A DNA stretch of 64,000 bases from Trifolium pratense (taxonomy: Eukaryota > Streptophyta > Magnoliopsida > Fabales > Fabaceae): assembly GCF_020283565.1 (NCBI RefSeq), contig NC_060059.1, forward strand, positions 15,507,501 through 15,571,500, written 5' to 3'. Position 1 is the first letter of the stretch. Every line of letters starts with the position of its first letter. Made by a program: the position numbers and the translations under genes. Of this stretch, positions 33,481 through 43,966 are shown piece after piece. The notes beneath the pieces are model-generated. The model did not search any database, was not told the DNA's origin, and saw only the letters and a list, made by a program, of their open reading frames with translations.

Positions 33481-33605
33481 CTCCCTCCGTCCCAAAATAT
33501 AAGGGAAAATTGGTCAACTAAAATTGATGTATTTAGTCCAAATTCTTAACCAAATTCATCAATTTTATTTGACCAATTTTCCCTTATATTTTGGGACGGA
33601 GGGAG
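33481..33605. mobile_element. Stowaway MITE
   Basis: A 125-bp element with nearly perfect terminal inverted repeats of about 35 bases beginning CTCCCTCCGTCCCAAAATAT, flanked by TA on both sides (33479-33480, 33606-33607). This is the classic Tc1/mariner-related Stowaway type. It is non-coding and needs a transposase from elsewhere. Confidence 0.92.
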
Positions 33606-33930
33606 TATATAATTTTATATGCATCCAAAATTCAAATGACTATGCAAGACCAATTCATTTCAATTTTGAAGAAGACAAACCATCACTCACCCAAAAAAAT
33701 GATACTACTAGTTGGTGGAATTTTCTCCTCTTTTGTTGAGAACTTGCTGATTTTCCTCTGCTTGAAAGTTGAATCTAATATAATTGGTTGATGGTTTTCC
33801 ATTTCATTTTATAAGCTGTTTGGCTTAGTATAGTCGCAATTGAAGGGGATATTATGGCTCTTGAACATGAAACAAGATATCTGGTTGGTAACTGTGGTGT
33901 GTCTATGAGTAGACAAGCTCTCAAGTTCAA

Positions 33931-36900
33931 ATGAGTATCATTGGATGGAACTGTCGGGGAATAGGTCACCCGCGTATAGTTCCTGGTCTTAAGTACCTCG
34001 TCCGTGTGTATAAACCGGATGTCTTATTCTTAAGCGAAACTATATCCATATCTAGTAGAATGGAGGAATTGCGTTGTATGTTGGGTTTTGACTCTTGCAT
34101 CTCTGTTGATCGTGAAGGTAGAGGGGGTGGATTAGCTCTTATGTGGCGGTCCTCTTTTCATTGTTCTGTCATTACTTATTCTTCGAATCATGTCGATGTG
34201 GAAGTGGAGGATAACATGAATGGTAATTGGAGGTTCACTGGCTTCTATGGTTTTCCCGGTAGTGGTAGAAGAAGGGATTCTTGGAATTTCTTGAGACAAC
34301 TATCACAGAGCTCCAATCTCCCTTGGTGCATCCTTGGTGACTTTAATGACATTCTTTTACCGTCGGAGAAGAAAGGCAGGAATGACAGAGCTCCCTGGCT
34401 AATAAATGGTTTTCGATCCGCTGTTTTGGATTCAGGGTTAGTAGATATTCATATGGAAGGTTATCCCTTCACTTGGTTCAAGAGCCTTGGTACCTTTCGA
34501 GCAGTGGAGGAGAGGCTTGATAGAGCACTCGCCAATGACGCTTGGTTTCAAAAATTCCCTACTGCTATTCTAGAGAACTTGCCTGCTCCAGCCTCTGATC
34601 ATTATCCCATTTTGTTAGTTCGTGAACCTGAAAATCGCATTAGTAGAATTCGTTCCCGTTTCAAGTTTGAGAATGCTTGGCTTGTTGATCCAGACTTCAG
34701 TGATTTTGTCTCTAATCGTTGGCTCTCTTATGGTGATCATCAAGTATTGAAGAAGCTGGATATGTGTGCGTCGGACCTTACAATTTGGAACAAGAATCAT
34801 TTTCAGCGCCTCAGACGTGACATTGACACTTGCCGGAAGAAAATTGAACAGGTACGGAGTAAGGTGAATTCTGAAAATGTGAATTATTTTAATTCTTTGA
34901 GGCAGCGTATGTCTCAATTACTAGTCCAAGAAGATGCTTATTGGCGTCAGCGTGCGAAGACACATTGGTTACGTGATGGTGACTTGAATACAAAGTTCTT
35001 CCATGCGGCTGCAACGTCTAGGCGGAAAGTCAATCGTATTAACTCTTTGCTGGATTCATCAGGTAATCTGATCACAAATAATTCAGACTTGTGTGAGGTT
35101 GCTCGAGATTATTTTGTTGATATTTTTACCAAACAACATAGTACCATTGAGCCTGTTGTTAACATTATTGATGAATCTATTCTGTCTGAAGATAATACTT
35201 TATTGACTGAGCCTTTTACCTTAGAAGAGTTCAGAGAAGCTATGTTTTCTATGCATCCAGACAAATGTCCCGGACCTGATGGTTTTAATCCGGGGTTTTA
35301 CCAGCACTTTTGGCACATTTGTGGGCAAGATATTTTCAATGAATGTTATATGTGGCTCACGACAGGTGTTTTTCCTTCAACACTGAATCTGACAAATATT
35401 GCTCTAATTCCTAAAGGAGATTCTCAACAATCTATGAAAGACTGGCGACCTATCTCTCTTTGTAATGTCATCTATAAATTAGTAGCAAAAGTTTTGGCAA
35501 ACAGGTTGAAGTCTATTTTGAGCAAGTGCATTTCTAATAACCAGTCTGCTTTTGTTCCCGACCGTTCTATTTTAGATAATGCGATGGTAGCCATAGAAGT
35601 GGTGCATTATATGAAGACGAAGACAAAAGGTAAGATTGGTGAGGTGGCACTTAAACTTGATATCAGTAAAGCATATGACAGAATTGAGTGGGACTATTTA
35701 TGTGGAGTTATGCAAAAGATGGGATTTTGTACTCAGTGGATTAAGTGGATTATGATGTGTGTAGAATCAGTTGATTATTCTGTTCTTGTGAATAATAATG
35801 TAGCAGGGCCTATCACACCGAGTAGAGGACTTCGACAAGGAGATCCGCTTTCCCCGTATCTTTTCATTATTTGTGCAGAAGGATTGTCAGCTCTGATTAG
35901 AAAGGCAGAGGCTCGAGGTGATATTCATGGCATCAAAATTTGTCGTAATGCGCCTATCATTTCTCATCTTTTATTTGCAGATGATTGTTTCTTATTTTTC
36001 CGAGCTAGTAGTAACGAAGCAGAGGCAATGAAAAACATTTTAGAAACTTATGAGGCAGCTTCTGGTCAAGCTATCAATTTTCAAAAATCTGAAATTTTCT
36101 GCAGCCGGAATGTGTTAGGAGGAGTCCGAGATTCTATTGCTAATTGTCTTGGGGTTCATGCTGTCCTCGGTACCGGTAAATACTTGGGGTTGTCATCCAT
36201 GATTGGAAGAAGTAAAAAAGCTATCTTCAGCTTTATCAAGGATAGAGTGTGGAAGAAAATTAATTCCTGGAGTAGTAAAAGTTTGTCAAAAGCGGGGCGT
36301 GAAGTTCTTATCAAATCAGTCCTTCAGTCAATTCCAACTTATTTTATGAGTATTTTTACTATTCCTTCTTCCCTATGTGATGAAATTGAAAAAATGATGA
36401 ACTCTTTTTGGTGGGGTCACTCAGGAGCTCGTAACAAAGGTATCCATTGGATGTCGTGGGATAAACTTTCCATGCATAAAAATGATGGCGGGATGGGTTT
36501 CAAAAACCTCACTGCTTTTAATCTAGCACTGTTGGGAAAACAAGGTTGGCGTATTATGTCAAATCCGGATATTTTGATTTATAAACTCTATAAAGCAAAA
36601 TATTTTCCCGGTTGTGAGTTCTTTGAATCAAAGGTGGGTCACAATCCTAGTTTTGTCTGGAGGAGTATTTGTAACTCCAAATTTTTACTTAGAGCAGGTA
36701 GTCGATGGACGATTGGAAGTGGCAATAATATTCCACTACTTAATGAAAATTGGTTATTTGATGCATCGTCTTTACAGCTGCAGCAAACTGAAGTGTCTTT
36801 AGCAGGTCATTTAGTGGTGGCAGATGTGATTCTTCCTGATACAAAGGGTTGGAATCTTCCTCTTCTCACTACTCTACTTGATTCTAGTAGTATAGATAAA

Positions 36901-38013
36901 GTTTTACACACTCCTTTGTTCGATTCTGTGGTGGAGGAAAAATGTATTTGGCGCATGGAGAAAAACGGTGTGTACTCAGTTAGAAGTGCATATCGTTTGT
37001 GTGTGCAAGAACTATTAGATACATCCCATTTTAAGATGGACGACACTTGGAATTTGATTTGGAAGTTAAAAGCTCCGCCGCGAGTTAAAAATCTGTTATG
37101 GCGTATCTGTCGTCTGTGTGTCCCAACTCGTGTAAACCTTCGGAGTAGAGGTGTGAATTGCATAACTGTATGTTCTCTTTGCAATGATCATGATGAAGAC
37201 AGCCGCCACGTTTTCTTTGATTGTCCGAGTAGCAGAAATGTTTGGAGTATGTGCAGTTTTGGAAATAAAATTATAGCAGCACTGCACAATAATTATGCAG
37301 CGTCAAATTTAATCTTTGATTTGCTGCAACAACTCTCTAATGAGGATGCTTCACTCATGGCATGTGTTATTTGGAGTATTTGGAAGCAAAGGAACAACCG
37401 TATTTGGAACAATGTGATTGACGCACAAAACTTTGTTTTTTCACGAGCTGCTGCCTTGATTAATGAATGGTGCGCTGTGCAGCAGGCTAGACCTGATGTG
37501 ATGGGGCAGCGTACGACTACTGAGATTAAATGGACCAAGCCGGCCAATGGGCGAGTGAAATGTAATATTGATGCCTCGTTTTCATCGCATAATAATAGAG
37601 TTGGGATAGGTGTTTGTATTCGAGATGAGAAAGGCGCTTATGTGTTAGCGAAGCTTGATCAATTCTCACCAATTTGTGATGTTCGTGTCGGCGAAGCTCT
37701 TGGCTTCTTGTCAGCGCTATCTTGGGTTCATGAATTAAACTTAGGACCGGTGGATTTTGAACTTGACTCGAAGTTGGTGATAGATGGTTTCCATTCAAAT
37801 AATCATGATGTTACCGAGTTTGGAGAAATCATCTCACATTGTAGAAGACTTTTTAAGGCTTTTTATGTTAACTCTAGTGTTGAGTTTATTAGGAGGCAAG
37901 CAAATGAGGTTGCTCATAGTTTAGCTAAAGTGGCCACATGTGTAGCTAGTCCCCAATTATTGGTTGACAAACCAAATTGTATTGAACACTTATTGATTAA
38001 TGAAATGCTATGA
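33931..38013 (+). CDS. LINE ORF2: endonuclease, reverse transcriptase, RNase H
   Basis: An intact 1360-residue protein of a plant L1-type retrotransposon. An apurinic-type endonuclease occupies about 1-220 (GWNCRGIG at 5-12, LGDFND, SDHYPIL). Reverse transcriptase spans about 470-750 (DWRPISLCNVIYK near 504, catalytic FADD at 682-685). A Cys-rich zf-RVT region lies at about 1040-1110, and an RNase H at about 1210-1335 with Asp (IDAS), Glu (GEALG) and Asp (ELDSK). The last RNase H position reads NEVAH instead of the usual NxxAD. It nicks DNA and copies its RNA at the target. A run of 16 A at 38026-38041 follows. No ORF1 is found upstream, so the copy seems 5'-truncated just before ORF2. Confidence 0.92.
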   Translation: MSIIGWNCRGIGHPRIVPGLKYLVRVYKPDVLFLSETISISSRMEELRCMLGFDSCISVDREGRGGGLALMWRSSFHCSVITYSSNHVDVEVEDNMNGNWRFTGFYGFPGSGRRRDSWNFLRQLSQSSNLPWCILGDFNDILLPSEKKGRNDRAPWLINGFRSAVLDSGLVDIHMEGYPFTWFKSLGTFRAVEERLDRALANDAWFQKFPTAILENLPAPASDHYPILLVREPENRISRIRSRFKFENAWLVDPDFSDFVSNRWLSYGDHQVLKKLDMCASDLTIWNKNHFQRLRRDIDTCRKKIEQVRSKVNSENVNYFNSLRQRMSQLLVQEDAYWRQRAKTHWLRDGDLNTKFFHAAATSRRKVNRINSLLDSSGNLITNNSDLCEVARDYFVDIFTKQHSTIEPVVNIIDESILSEDNTLLTEPFTLEEFREAMFSMHPDKCPGPDGFNPGFYQHFWHICGQDIFNECYMWLTTGVFPSTLNLTNIALIPKGDSQQSMKDWRPISLCNVIYKLVAKVLANRLKSILSKCISNNQSAFVPDRSILDNAMVAIEVVHYMKTKTKGKIGEVALKLDISKAYDRIEWDYLCGVMQKMGFCTQWIKWIMMCVESVDYSVLVNNNVAGPITPSRGLRQGDPLSPYLFIICAEGLSALIRKAEARGDIHGIKICRNAPIISHLLFADDCFLFFRASSNEAEAMKNILETYEAASGQAINFQKSEIFCSRNVLGGVRDSIANCLGVHAVLGTGKYLGLSSMIGRSKKAIFSFIKDRVWKKINSWSSKSLSKAGREVLIKSVLQSIPTYFMSIFTIPSSLCDEIEKMMNSFWWGHSGARNKGIHWMSWDKLSMHKNDGGMGFKNLTAFNLALLGKQGWRIMSNPDILIYKLYKAKYFPGCEFFESKVGHNPSFVWRSICNSKFLLRAGSRWTIGSGNNIPLLNENWLFDASSLQLQQTEVSLAGHLVVADVILPDTKGWNLPLLTTLLDSSSIDKVLHTPLFDSVVEEKCIWRMEKNGVYSVRSAYRLCVQELLDTSHFKMDDTWNLIWKLKAPPRVKNLLWRICRLCVPTRVNLRSRGVNCITVCSLCNDHDEDSRHVFFDCPSSRNVWSMCSFGNKIIAALHNNYAASNLIFDLLQQLSNEDASLMACVIWSIWKQRNNRIWNNVIDAQNFVFSRAAALINEWCAVQQARPDVMGQRTTTEIKWTKPANGRVKCNIDASFSSHNNRVGIGVCIRDEKGAYVLAKLDQFSPICDVRVGEALGFLSALSWVHELNLGPVDFELDSKLVIDGFHSNNHDVTEFGEIISHCRRLFKAFYVNSSVEFIRRQANEVAHSLAKVATCVASPQLLVDKPNCIEHLLINEML

Positions 38014-38025
38014 ACTCGTTGTTTT

Positions 38026-38041
38026 AAAAAAAAAAAAAAAA
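38026..38041 (+). other. Poly(A) tail of the LINE
   Basis: Sixteen A residues lie 13 bases after the ORF2 stop and mark the 3' end of the element. A matching target duplication at a 5' end was not found. Confidence 0.8.
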
Positions 38042-38149
38042 CAGCTGCACAAGACAAGACGTACCAACACACTTCTACAAATAAAACCCATTTTTCGTTA
38101 AAAAAGAAAAGAAAAATTAAAACCCTAAAACAAGAAAACTCATCGATTT

Positions 38150-38477
38150 CACGAAATCAAAACCCTTCTTGCATCATAAACCAACTTAAATCGGAGTCAC
38201 TTCAATTCAACTCAAAATCTCGCCGGAAAACGGAGCGGACTTCATCGTCGTCCGCCACAAACAGTGAGAAACTCCTCCACCATTTCATTTCATTTCAATT
38301 TCTATTTTTTTTTTTTTTTGAATTTACTGTCGCTGATAATCACTTCTGCAAAAGAGAATTGCTTCTGCACCTCGATTCCGTACTAACTGATTCATCTTGT
38401 TGTTCATTTCAGGAATTGTTTGTGAAATTTTGTTTAGATGGCAAATAATCCTCAACAACCTCCTTCTGGTATTCAGG
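38150..38477 (+). pseudogene. Stranded 5' end of a host gene (PRP40-like?)
   Basis: A probable non-coding first exon ends near 38265. Next come an intron with a T-rich tract and an acceptor (TTTCAG, 38407-38412), and a coding start at 38441 giving MANNPQQPPSGIQ up to a donor at 38478 (CAG|GTAACC). The short Pro/Gln-rich start recalls the pre-mRNA-processing factor PRP40A, but thirteen residues do not prove it. No later exon appears before the duplication unit begins at 39402, so the gene has been cut off. The LINE sits just upstream, in its promoter. Confidence 0.4.
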
Positions 38478-39401
38478 TAACCTATTTCTTCATCAATTCT
38501 TATAATTTAATTCAATATAGTGTATCTTTGTAATTTCTTTTGCTTGATTATGAAATAATTGTGATAATGTTAACACTAAATTTTGATATTGGGATTAGCT
38601 AGTAGCTTACATTCTGAATATACAATCAATTTAATGGATGAACTATTACTCTTTCTTAATATTTGTTCCTAAGATATAGATAGTGTGTTAGCGGGGCATT
38701 TAATGCCGCTCAAAGTGACAGACGGACTAAATAAACAGATTGGAGAAGATGGATGAGGAATAGTTTAGGGACGGTTTAGTAGGTTTCTTTAAATTATAGG
38801 GTTCAATTTGGAGAGAGTGATAGTTTAGGGATCAAATTGACGATTTAATTTGCTGAATGTGGTAGCAAGTGTTATGGCATCATAATGTGTTATGCTAATT
38901 CAGTTCATTCTACTTCGGATTATGAACATTCATTTCTGTTATATAATCCGCTATGTATTCTGATGTGTATTTTGAATGACAATATTGGGATTTGGGATAT
39001 GCACTATGTGATTAGATTTTTTTATTATGTTTTATACTTTTCATTATAAGTTATTAATTGCTAATTGCTACGTATACAAAATACATAAATGATTTGTTTG
39101 TGATTCTTATACATTATTGCTTGCCTGCCGCTTGATTTGTCTTCCATCTTTTGAACATACTTCCTCATCTTTATGAAACTAACTAGGGGTATAATATGAA
39201 TAGTTGAATACCCAAACATGTATGACTCTTCTTGCAAAAGTCTCAATATATATATGATAAAATCTCCATGCTAGCTAGTATCTATATATACTTACTATGT
39301 CTATGGTTTCTTAATTTTATGAACGTATATGTTTATTATTGGAATTCTTTGAGTCACATAGCATAATAACCTCCCTAATTATATTTATTGACCTTACAAA
39401 T
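38478..39401. other. Intron-like AT-rich remnant
   Basis: It follows the stranded exon, is T-rich and has no reading frame or repeat I recognise. It is best seen as the surviving part of that gene's first coding intron up to the duplication breakpoint at 39402. Confidence 0.4.
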
Positions 39402-42400
39402 ATTTAAAATTAACATCCAATAAGAATCATCTAATTTAATGAAAAATAAAAAGAGAATACGAATTGGACTCAAATAAGTTAATAATAAGTTTTTTTTTTC
39501 TTTACGGTAAACTAAAAATCGAACCCAGAACCTATTACATACTACCCAAATCCACGCACCAAATTTAATAATAAGTTTCGACGGAAACACGTTGAAATGA
39601 CATGGAAGTATAGAACGGTAGATCCCTTCTATCTCATCTCTTACTTTCTCTCTCTTAATTTGATTTGCTTCGTTCCCAAATTCTCAAACACAATCTCTAT
39701 CTTCTTCTTCTTCTTCTTCTTCTTCTTCTTCTTCTTCTTCTTCTTCGATCATAGGTATATAATAATCATTTTAATATTACTTCTGCTAACTTCATTTCTT
39801 TTTTTCCTCATTTTCGCTCTTCAATTTTACATTTATTATTATTGTTTTCTTCATCATCATTATCGAAATGTGTTCCGTGTTTCATACCCCCAAATTTCAT
39901 TCATTAATTTTCACTTTACATTGCAAACTTCTCTCAACTCGATTTTACTTTTTTAATTCATTATTGTCTGTTATTATATTATTGTATAATTTAGTTCCCT
40001 AACTTATTTTGAGTAATAATAATGTGAATAAGTAAAGTAGTTGGATTGGTTGGTTGATTTTATGTAACTGTTTGGGTGTAAATTCATAGTGTATGTATGT
40101 AACAATATTAACACATAGTATCGTATCTATGAACCACGAGTACTCCTAAAATGATGAAGTATTTGTACCAATATGTTGCCGGTATATCTATGCCCATATT
40201 TGATTGGTTGATTCATGGTGGTGAATACGGTAAAAATTTGTGGGCGGTGGGAAACTAGCGAAAAATATTTTGATTTTTTATTGCATTTCAATTCTCTCTT
40301 GATTTTGATGAAATAGTAGAGACATTGGATAAAAAAGTAAATCACCGAAGCATGACAGTAGTAATTCATTTTTTTATATTTTAAATTAATGTACTCGTTT
40401 CTTTAAAATTTGCCGTATTTCATACTCGTACCTGTACCTATACTTATGCAGCATTGCATACTTCCTTATTCTGCCAAACAAACCGTTTTTTGTGTGTGTT
40501 GTTATGTATATGTGCTCTGGATGGAGACAATTTTAGTAGAAAGAGCACTGATTATAGCTTAGAGGTGAAAACCATACTGTAAGTCTGACAATTTGGGCAT
40601 ATAAGGTTAGCTTGGTGAGTGGGGTGAGGAGTTAAAGAGTGGAGTGATAAGGATGTTGAGAGTTCGATCCGCACTCCCAACATAATACTGACAATTTAGG
40701 TATCTTGTGTCCATTGTACAAAATGACGAGGAGATAGATAATGATATTTACTATGGGATTCAAGTAGAGTGTATGCGATCATGAGATGAATGAATGCATC
40801 TAGTGTAACTTGTGACAGAAACAGTGTTGTCAAATATTGACCATGGCAGATATTGGTGACAGATTTTTGGAAAACCGATATGGCTATTTTGTAAACCATG
40901 AAAGTGCCACGGCGCCATATGTTGGATCTCTTCCATAGTCCACCATCGATAACATTGGATAGAAAGTATCAGGCCCCATTTGGCCATACTTATTTTCTAC
41001 TTTTCTACTTCTCCTTAAAAGAAATAGAGAAGTAGAAAATTGTATATGACCCTATTTCTCCTTAGAATTAGAGAAATAAAGTGAAGAAGTAGAAAATAAG
41101 GAGAAGTTGGGTCAAACACAATTTTTTACCTCTTTACTACTTTTAAGGAGAAGAAAAAAAGTAAAAAAAAAAAAGTTGGGCCAAACAGACATTCAGGTTC
41201 AGATGCAAAATTTGCAATGTTATATTGGACTGAATATTCGCAATAAAATGTCAACAACAGCGTATGCTAAGTGTTGTAGAGATAGAACATTATGATGAAT
41301 GATTGGTCACACGAGGCAGTGTAGGATTAGAAATGAAAGCATTAACGAGTAAGTTGGGGTAGCATCCGTTGTGGAAAACATGGTAAAGTCTTGTCTTAGG
41401 TTGTTTGATCATGTACCGAGAAGGCATATAGAAGCTTCAGTTAGGAGAGTAGACAAGATAGAGGATAGTTCGATAATTTGAGGTAGAGGGAGATCACATT
41501 AGCCAAACCATTAAAAGAGGTTTGGATTTAAATGGTCTATTTTTCGATATGATTGTAATAAGATACTAGTGTCATTTGATCCACATAGCTGACCTTAATG
41601 AGAAGAAAGACTTCCTATTGCTATAGTCGTAATGTGCGTTTGTTTTGCTGGACATGTAATTTTCTTGTTCTTGATTCTGATAATATCTTCCGTAACTATG
41701 CCGCCGTCCTAAGGTTATTTGGCTATTTGATGTTAAAGGTTGCTACATCCTTTTTAGTCTGTTGAGCTAAATTTTATTATGAGGATCAAAGATCTCTTTC
41801 TTGTCCAATTTCAAGCCCAAAGGGATTTCGTGTCCAGGGATTTGCCGGAAAGAAAACCGTTTGAGGTGCTTTACACCAGTATCGTAAACTTTTGTGCTAT
41901 TTGGCTCGTGACACAATTTATGTTAGCTACATGGATTACTGATAACATAGAAATCATCTTCGTTGAATCTTGATATCATCTTGCATTTGGTTATATATAT
42001 GGGTCTACTTGATACTTCATATTTAATGCTTAAAATTTTACCCTTTTTTATTTATTGGCAATAATGATTCGATACATTTTACATATTAACAGGGTTTGAT
42101 ATTATAAAGACTGAGTAGAAGCGTAAAGTTGGAGTTCAAGGGACCGAGGGAACAAGGAGAGAAGTTGTTTAAGGTATTTACATATTTTGATTGTACCGCC
42201 TGCAGAACTTTATAACTCACAAGTCACAGCTGTGTTCGTCAACAAATATTGTTGCACCCTTTAGAGATCTATAAAAATAACTGTCACAAATGATTTAGCA
42301 CCCTTTAGAAATTCACCTCAAGAATTATAAAACTCACAAGTCACAGTTGTGTTTTCCAACAAATATTTTTCAGTGGTCACCTTACTCTGGACAATTTATT

Positions 42401-43770
42401 CATGCATAAATCTCATCAACAAGTTTAGTATTCGATACTTTTGTCTTTGTTATGCTAGGAGAATACATATCAATATATGCTTCTTTTTAAAAATATTTTG
42501 ATCAAACCTTTTCGCCTTTGTTCCCCTTTTTTCCTTCCCATATGCCAACTCCAATGTGGAAAGGCACACAAGGAACCCAAAGGTGCTACTAAGTCATCCT
42601 GTAACATGTTATGGTGTTATCCGTATGACAAGGAGAAAATGGTAACACTGAAAGTAATCGTATCTTTCTCATCCATAATATGATATATATTTTTCATCAC
42701 AAATAATTCAAAAAGGGCACTAAATTTTGGTTTCATTCACCTGTCATAAATTATGGTACAGTTCAATTGTCATCAGGTGAGTCACATTTTGGCATTAAGG
42801 GATAATTTTGTCTATGATTTTGATATTGTAAGCTTAGTCATCCTCTATCCGCTTGTTAGTCATGTTGCTAGATCTGTAGTTTATTGGTGACAATTGTAAC
42901 AATTTATAGAAATGTATTTTCATGGCAGAATTATCTTTGAGTTGATTCTCACTAGCACAGCATTCCTTTTTCTCCAGAAACAATATGGAAAATTATATGG
43001 AATTATTTTGCCATCAGGAATGCACACTAGCTTTAATAAAACTCATAGAATAAACAGCACCTTTGCAAATGCTTCTTCTATTCCTCTTTCCCTTCTGCTT
43101 ATAATACTTCAATTAACTAAGGTTGTATATTGAAAACTGATGCTTTTAGGTACCCTACAAAATTTTGGTTCATTCGGACTGAAGTCTGAATTTTGATGGT
43201 GGATGCAGTTCTGTGCACTAGAAACAGTCAACTGTTGCTTCATAAGGTATATATCATATATATCTTAAGATTTTTAATGGAAATACAATGTCACTAATTT
43301 ACTACGAAGAAAAGACACAAACATGGACACTGACACGTTAATAATTTGAGAAAATGACATAATTTAGTGTAATCATAAGTGTCGGTGTCGGTGTCTGACA
43401 CCAACGCGCGTCCGACACCAGGACATGGCTAATCTGAGGAGTGTCTGTGCTTCATAGCTAATTTACCTGTTTTGTTTTCCAGATTTCGTTCTTAGCTTTT
43501 GTTCCTTTGTTTCTGATCCTTGTTCACATCTTAGGTGACATTCTAGTATTGGAGAGCCAGAATCCATTATGAGTTTTTATTGTTGATTTGTATCTACGCA
43601 CTGGCAACCCTTGGGACTCACAGATGGCTTTTAATAATGAAGAAGAGAATACTGAGGATTACCTGTTTAAAATTGTTTTAATCGGTGATTCAGCTGTTGG
43701 GAAATCAAATTTACTTGCTAGATTTGCTAGGGATGAATTTTATCCTAATTCAAAGTCAACTATAGGAGTA
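39402..43770 (+). repeat. Duplicated RABA5a upstream unit, direct copy
   Basis: 4369 bases match 53132-57454 with a few percent of substitutions and small indels. The left edge is abrupt at 'atttaaaattaac'; the right edge is in RABA5a codon 49, after 'ggagta'. It includes a TTC microsatellite at 39704-39747 that is longer than in the other copy, the MITE-like block near 40970-41190 and a 'gtgtcggac' repeat near 43320-43450. Confidence 0.93.
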
Positions 43771-43785
43771 AATAAAAATTCATAA
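43624..43785 (+). pseudogene. Truncated RABA5a exon 1 (direct copy)
   Basis: The first 49 codons equal the intact gene at 57308, P-loop included. After STIGV the frame enters unrelated DNA, adds NKNS and stops. It lacks the rest of the nucleotide-binding fold and the prenylation tail. It sits 180 bases upstream of the ELF9-like start, so RABA5a promoter sequence now lies in front of that gene. Confidence 0.92.
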
Positions 43786-43966
43786 TTTTTTAATATAACA
43801 TGGATTATTATTTATGCGTATAAAAAAACTATTTTTCCTTTTATTTCCCAACTCAAATTTTATGCTCTCTCTAGAAACTACTACGGTCTTTCGTTTGTAC
43901 CATAACCTCATTTGTGTTGCCATTGTAGAAACCACAAACAAACTCAGAAACCGTTCCAATAAATCA

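Noticed and set aside
33790..33930. Possible ORF1 remnant upstream of LINE ORF2 (MALEHETRYLVG)
   Set aside because: Too short and without a zinc knuckle or other ORF1 signature; could be 5' flank.
39597..39956. 119-codon Phe-rich ORF (and 53330-53713)
   Set aside because: It is the translation of a TTC microsatellite and T-rich UTR/intron; the length differs between copies only by repeat number and frame is not kept.
40590..40690. SINE-like A/B boxes in the duplicated unit ('ttagcttggtgagtgg', 'gagttcgatccgcac')
   Set aside because: The A box is poor, and no poly(A) tail or target duplication could be found, so no SINE is called here.
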